From: Panopea generosa | Lineage: Eukaryota; Mollusca; Bivalvia; Adapedonta; Hiatellidae | Direction: 5' to 3' | NCBI GenBank assembly: GCA_029582155.1 | Contig: CM055901.1 | Location: forward strand, 55,038,625-55,102,624 | DNA length: 64,000 bases | Shown: positions 62,601-64,000 of the stretch, piece by piece | How positions within the stretch are numbered: the first letter of the stretch is position 1 | How the letters are laid out: each line of letters begins with the position of its first letter | Position numbers and translations under genes: made by a program | The notes under the pieces: model-generated | Seen by the model: only the letters and a program-made list of their open reading frames with translations | The model's database searches: none | Told to the model about the DNA's origin: nothing

Positions 62601-63936
62601 CTCAAAAATATTTATTTTGTGTTGTTGGTCACTGTTCATTATGATACCAGTTAAAAGCATGTACTAAAATGACTGATTAACAGTTCTGTTTTGTCATTTT
62701 GAAGTTGTTCTATTTCAGATATTGTTCCGTTTGTACGTTTTTTTGTATTTCACCAGTTCTGTTTGTCATTTTACAGTTACATTACTTTGATTCTCATTTA
62801 CACAACTGTAACATATTCATAAGAAATTAACACATGAAAAAGATATTACTGCTTTTATTTGTAATATAAATGAACGAAAATTTTAAGGATTTAGTCCAAA
62901 TCCAAGTAACATTTAATCCAGTTGTAATTTTAACTTCTTTTGTTTTTGTTAACGAGTACCAGGAGTAGCTTTGATATGGAAATCTGGCGTTTTCTACTTA
63001 ATCAAGTTTTCACTCTTGTTCGCTCTTGAAGCTGTGGAGTGATAGAATTTCTGCAGTACATTAATGTGATACAACTTTTTGTCTAAGAGAATTTGATAAA
63101 TCTGAATATCTAAGACAGTATCGATAGAAGAATTGCAGTAAAGTGTTGTAGAGGGGGCCAGTTAATAGTAATTTCTTATGGTACTGTGAAGTGGTATAAG
63201 TAAAATGATTTATTTTATACCTGTCATAAGTTTTTCTTTTCTTTTCCTTTACTAGCTAATTGCTTAGTTTATGAATATCTGCAAATCTGTGAAGATGTAG
63301 TGATAATACGAAACTTGCAAAATGTAAGATTCTCCCCAATTTTGTTTTTTATCACACGAGCGGAGGAAGCTGAACGTGTAAATCTCTTGTACAGTATTAA
63401 AATGTCATATGCAAAATAGAAAGATGTATCCTTATATTCACATACTGTTTCGAAAGCCCATGCCTTTATTTTTGTGAATTTTAATGCAATTCTGTATTTT
63501 AAGAATCAAAACAAAAACAAGTACCATTATTTGATTAAATGTGTACGGAAATGATCTGTTCTGTTGTTTCTTTATATTCCATTTTGTAAATATTCCGATT
63601 TAATTGAGTCAGTGAACATTTTTGAGCACACTACAGAATTTTTTTGAAAGAGTACACAGTTGACACAATCCGCTTTGCAAGTGTTCAAAATTGTGCTGTA
63701 TATATGACCTTGTGTGTACTCTAGCATCAGCATTTTTAATTTGATCGTTGCCAAACTTAAAAAGTTGTTTATAAAACTAAAATATTTAGGACAAGAATTT
63801 GAAACTGGCCTAATTAGGTAATTTATGTTGGGAATAATGGTCCTTGAACCATCAAACTTTCCTTTATTTGATGTTTTGTGTATCTTCATTATCATGAACA
63901 GAACTCGAAGGGGACAAGTAAGATAACTCTATTTAT
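62601..63936. other. Right flank, nothing recognised
   Basis: AT-rich. The 107-codon minus-strand frame at 63572-63895 has no recognisable motif. Confidence 0.5.
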
Positions 63937-64000
63937 ACCCCCGACAAATGAAGTTTTGAGGGGGTATACTCGAGTCACCCTGAGGTCGGTCTGTCGGTCT
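63937..64000 (+). repeat. Start of a dispersed repeat, cut by window end
   Basis: TATACCCCCGACAAATGAAG, then TTTTGAGGGGGTATAC, forms a terminal hairpin, followed by GGTCGGTCTGTCGGTCT. This resembles the 5' end of a common mollusc repeat (from memory of the pattern); the rest lies outside the window. Confidence 0.5.

Overview
This is AT-rich animal nuclear DNA, most likely from a bivalve mollusc. It has two multi-exon protein genes with GT-AG introns, separated and interrupted by many repeats. The mollusc call rests on the repeat types: elements with central ~170-bp tandem arrays, tRNA-derived SINEs, CAGNG-ended DNA transposons and a GACCTTGACCTTTGAGGT repeat. It is an inference; no species can be named from this window.

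Layout. (1) 1-10172, minus strand: the 5' part of SMC5, the ATPase subunit of the SMC5/6 complex. Four coding exons were reconstructed (10172-10090, 5098-4904, 3626-3527, 2287-2162). They give the first 168 residues, including the Walker A motif and the Q-loop. The rest of the gene lies left of the window. Intron 1 holds two SINE copies, a miniature LTR-like element whose terminal repeats resemble 5S rRNA, a hAT-like element and a broken non-LTR reverse transcriptase. (2) 10173-21745: intergenic DNA between two divergently transcribed genes, with a long-inverted-repeat element, a LINE tail, a ~10-copy minisatellite and further repeats. (3) 21746-55398, plus strand: a complete RFX1/2/3-type winged-helix transcription factor gene. 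It was rebuilt as 18 coding exons whose phases all join, giving about 844 residues. It has a glutamine-rich N-terminus, the RFX DNA-binding domain (exons at 41889 and 46406), the B and C regions, the dimerisation region and a short basic C-terminus. The first coding exon (13 coding nt) and a 27-nt microexon at 35868 are inferred from splice signals and phase. (4) 55399-64000: 3' UTR and downstream repeats; no further gene was recognised.

How the genes relate. SMC5 acts in DNA repair and chromosome stability. RFX1/2/3 factors control ciliary and other genes through X-box sites. They are head-to-head, but about 11.6 kb separate the two start codons, so a shared promoter is unlikely.

The most unusual item is a ~410-430 bp element present twice (6215-6626 plus; 49467-49895 minus). 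Each copy has two ~144-bp direct terminal repeats carrying 5S rRNA box A/box C-like sequence, a purine tract before the 3' repeat and imperfect 5-bp target duplications. That is the architecture of plant Cassandra TRIM retrotransposons, here in an animal genome.
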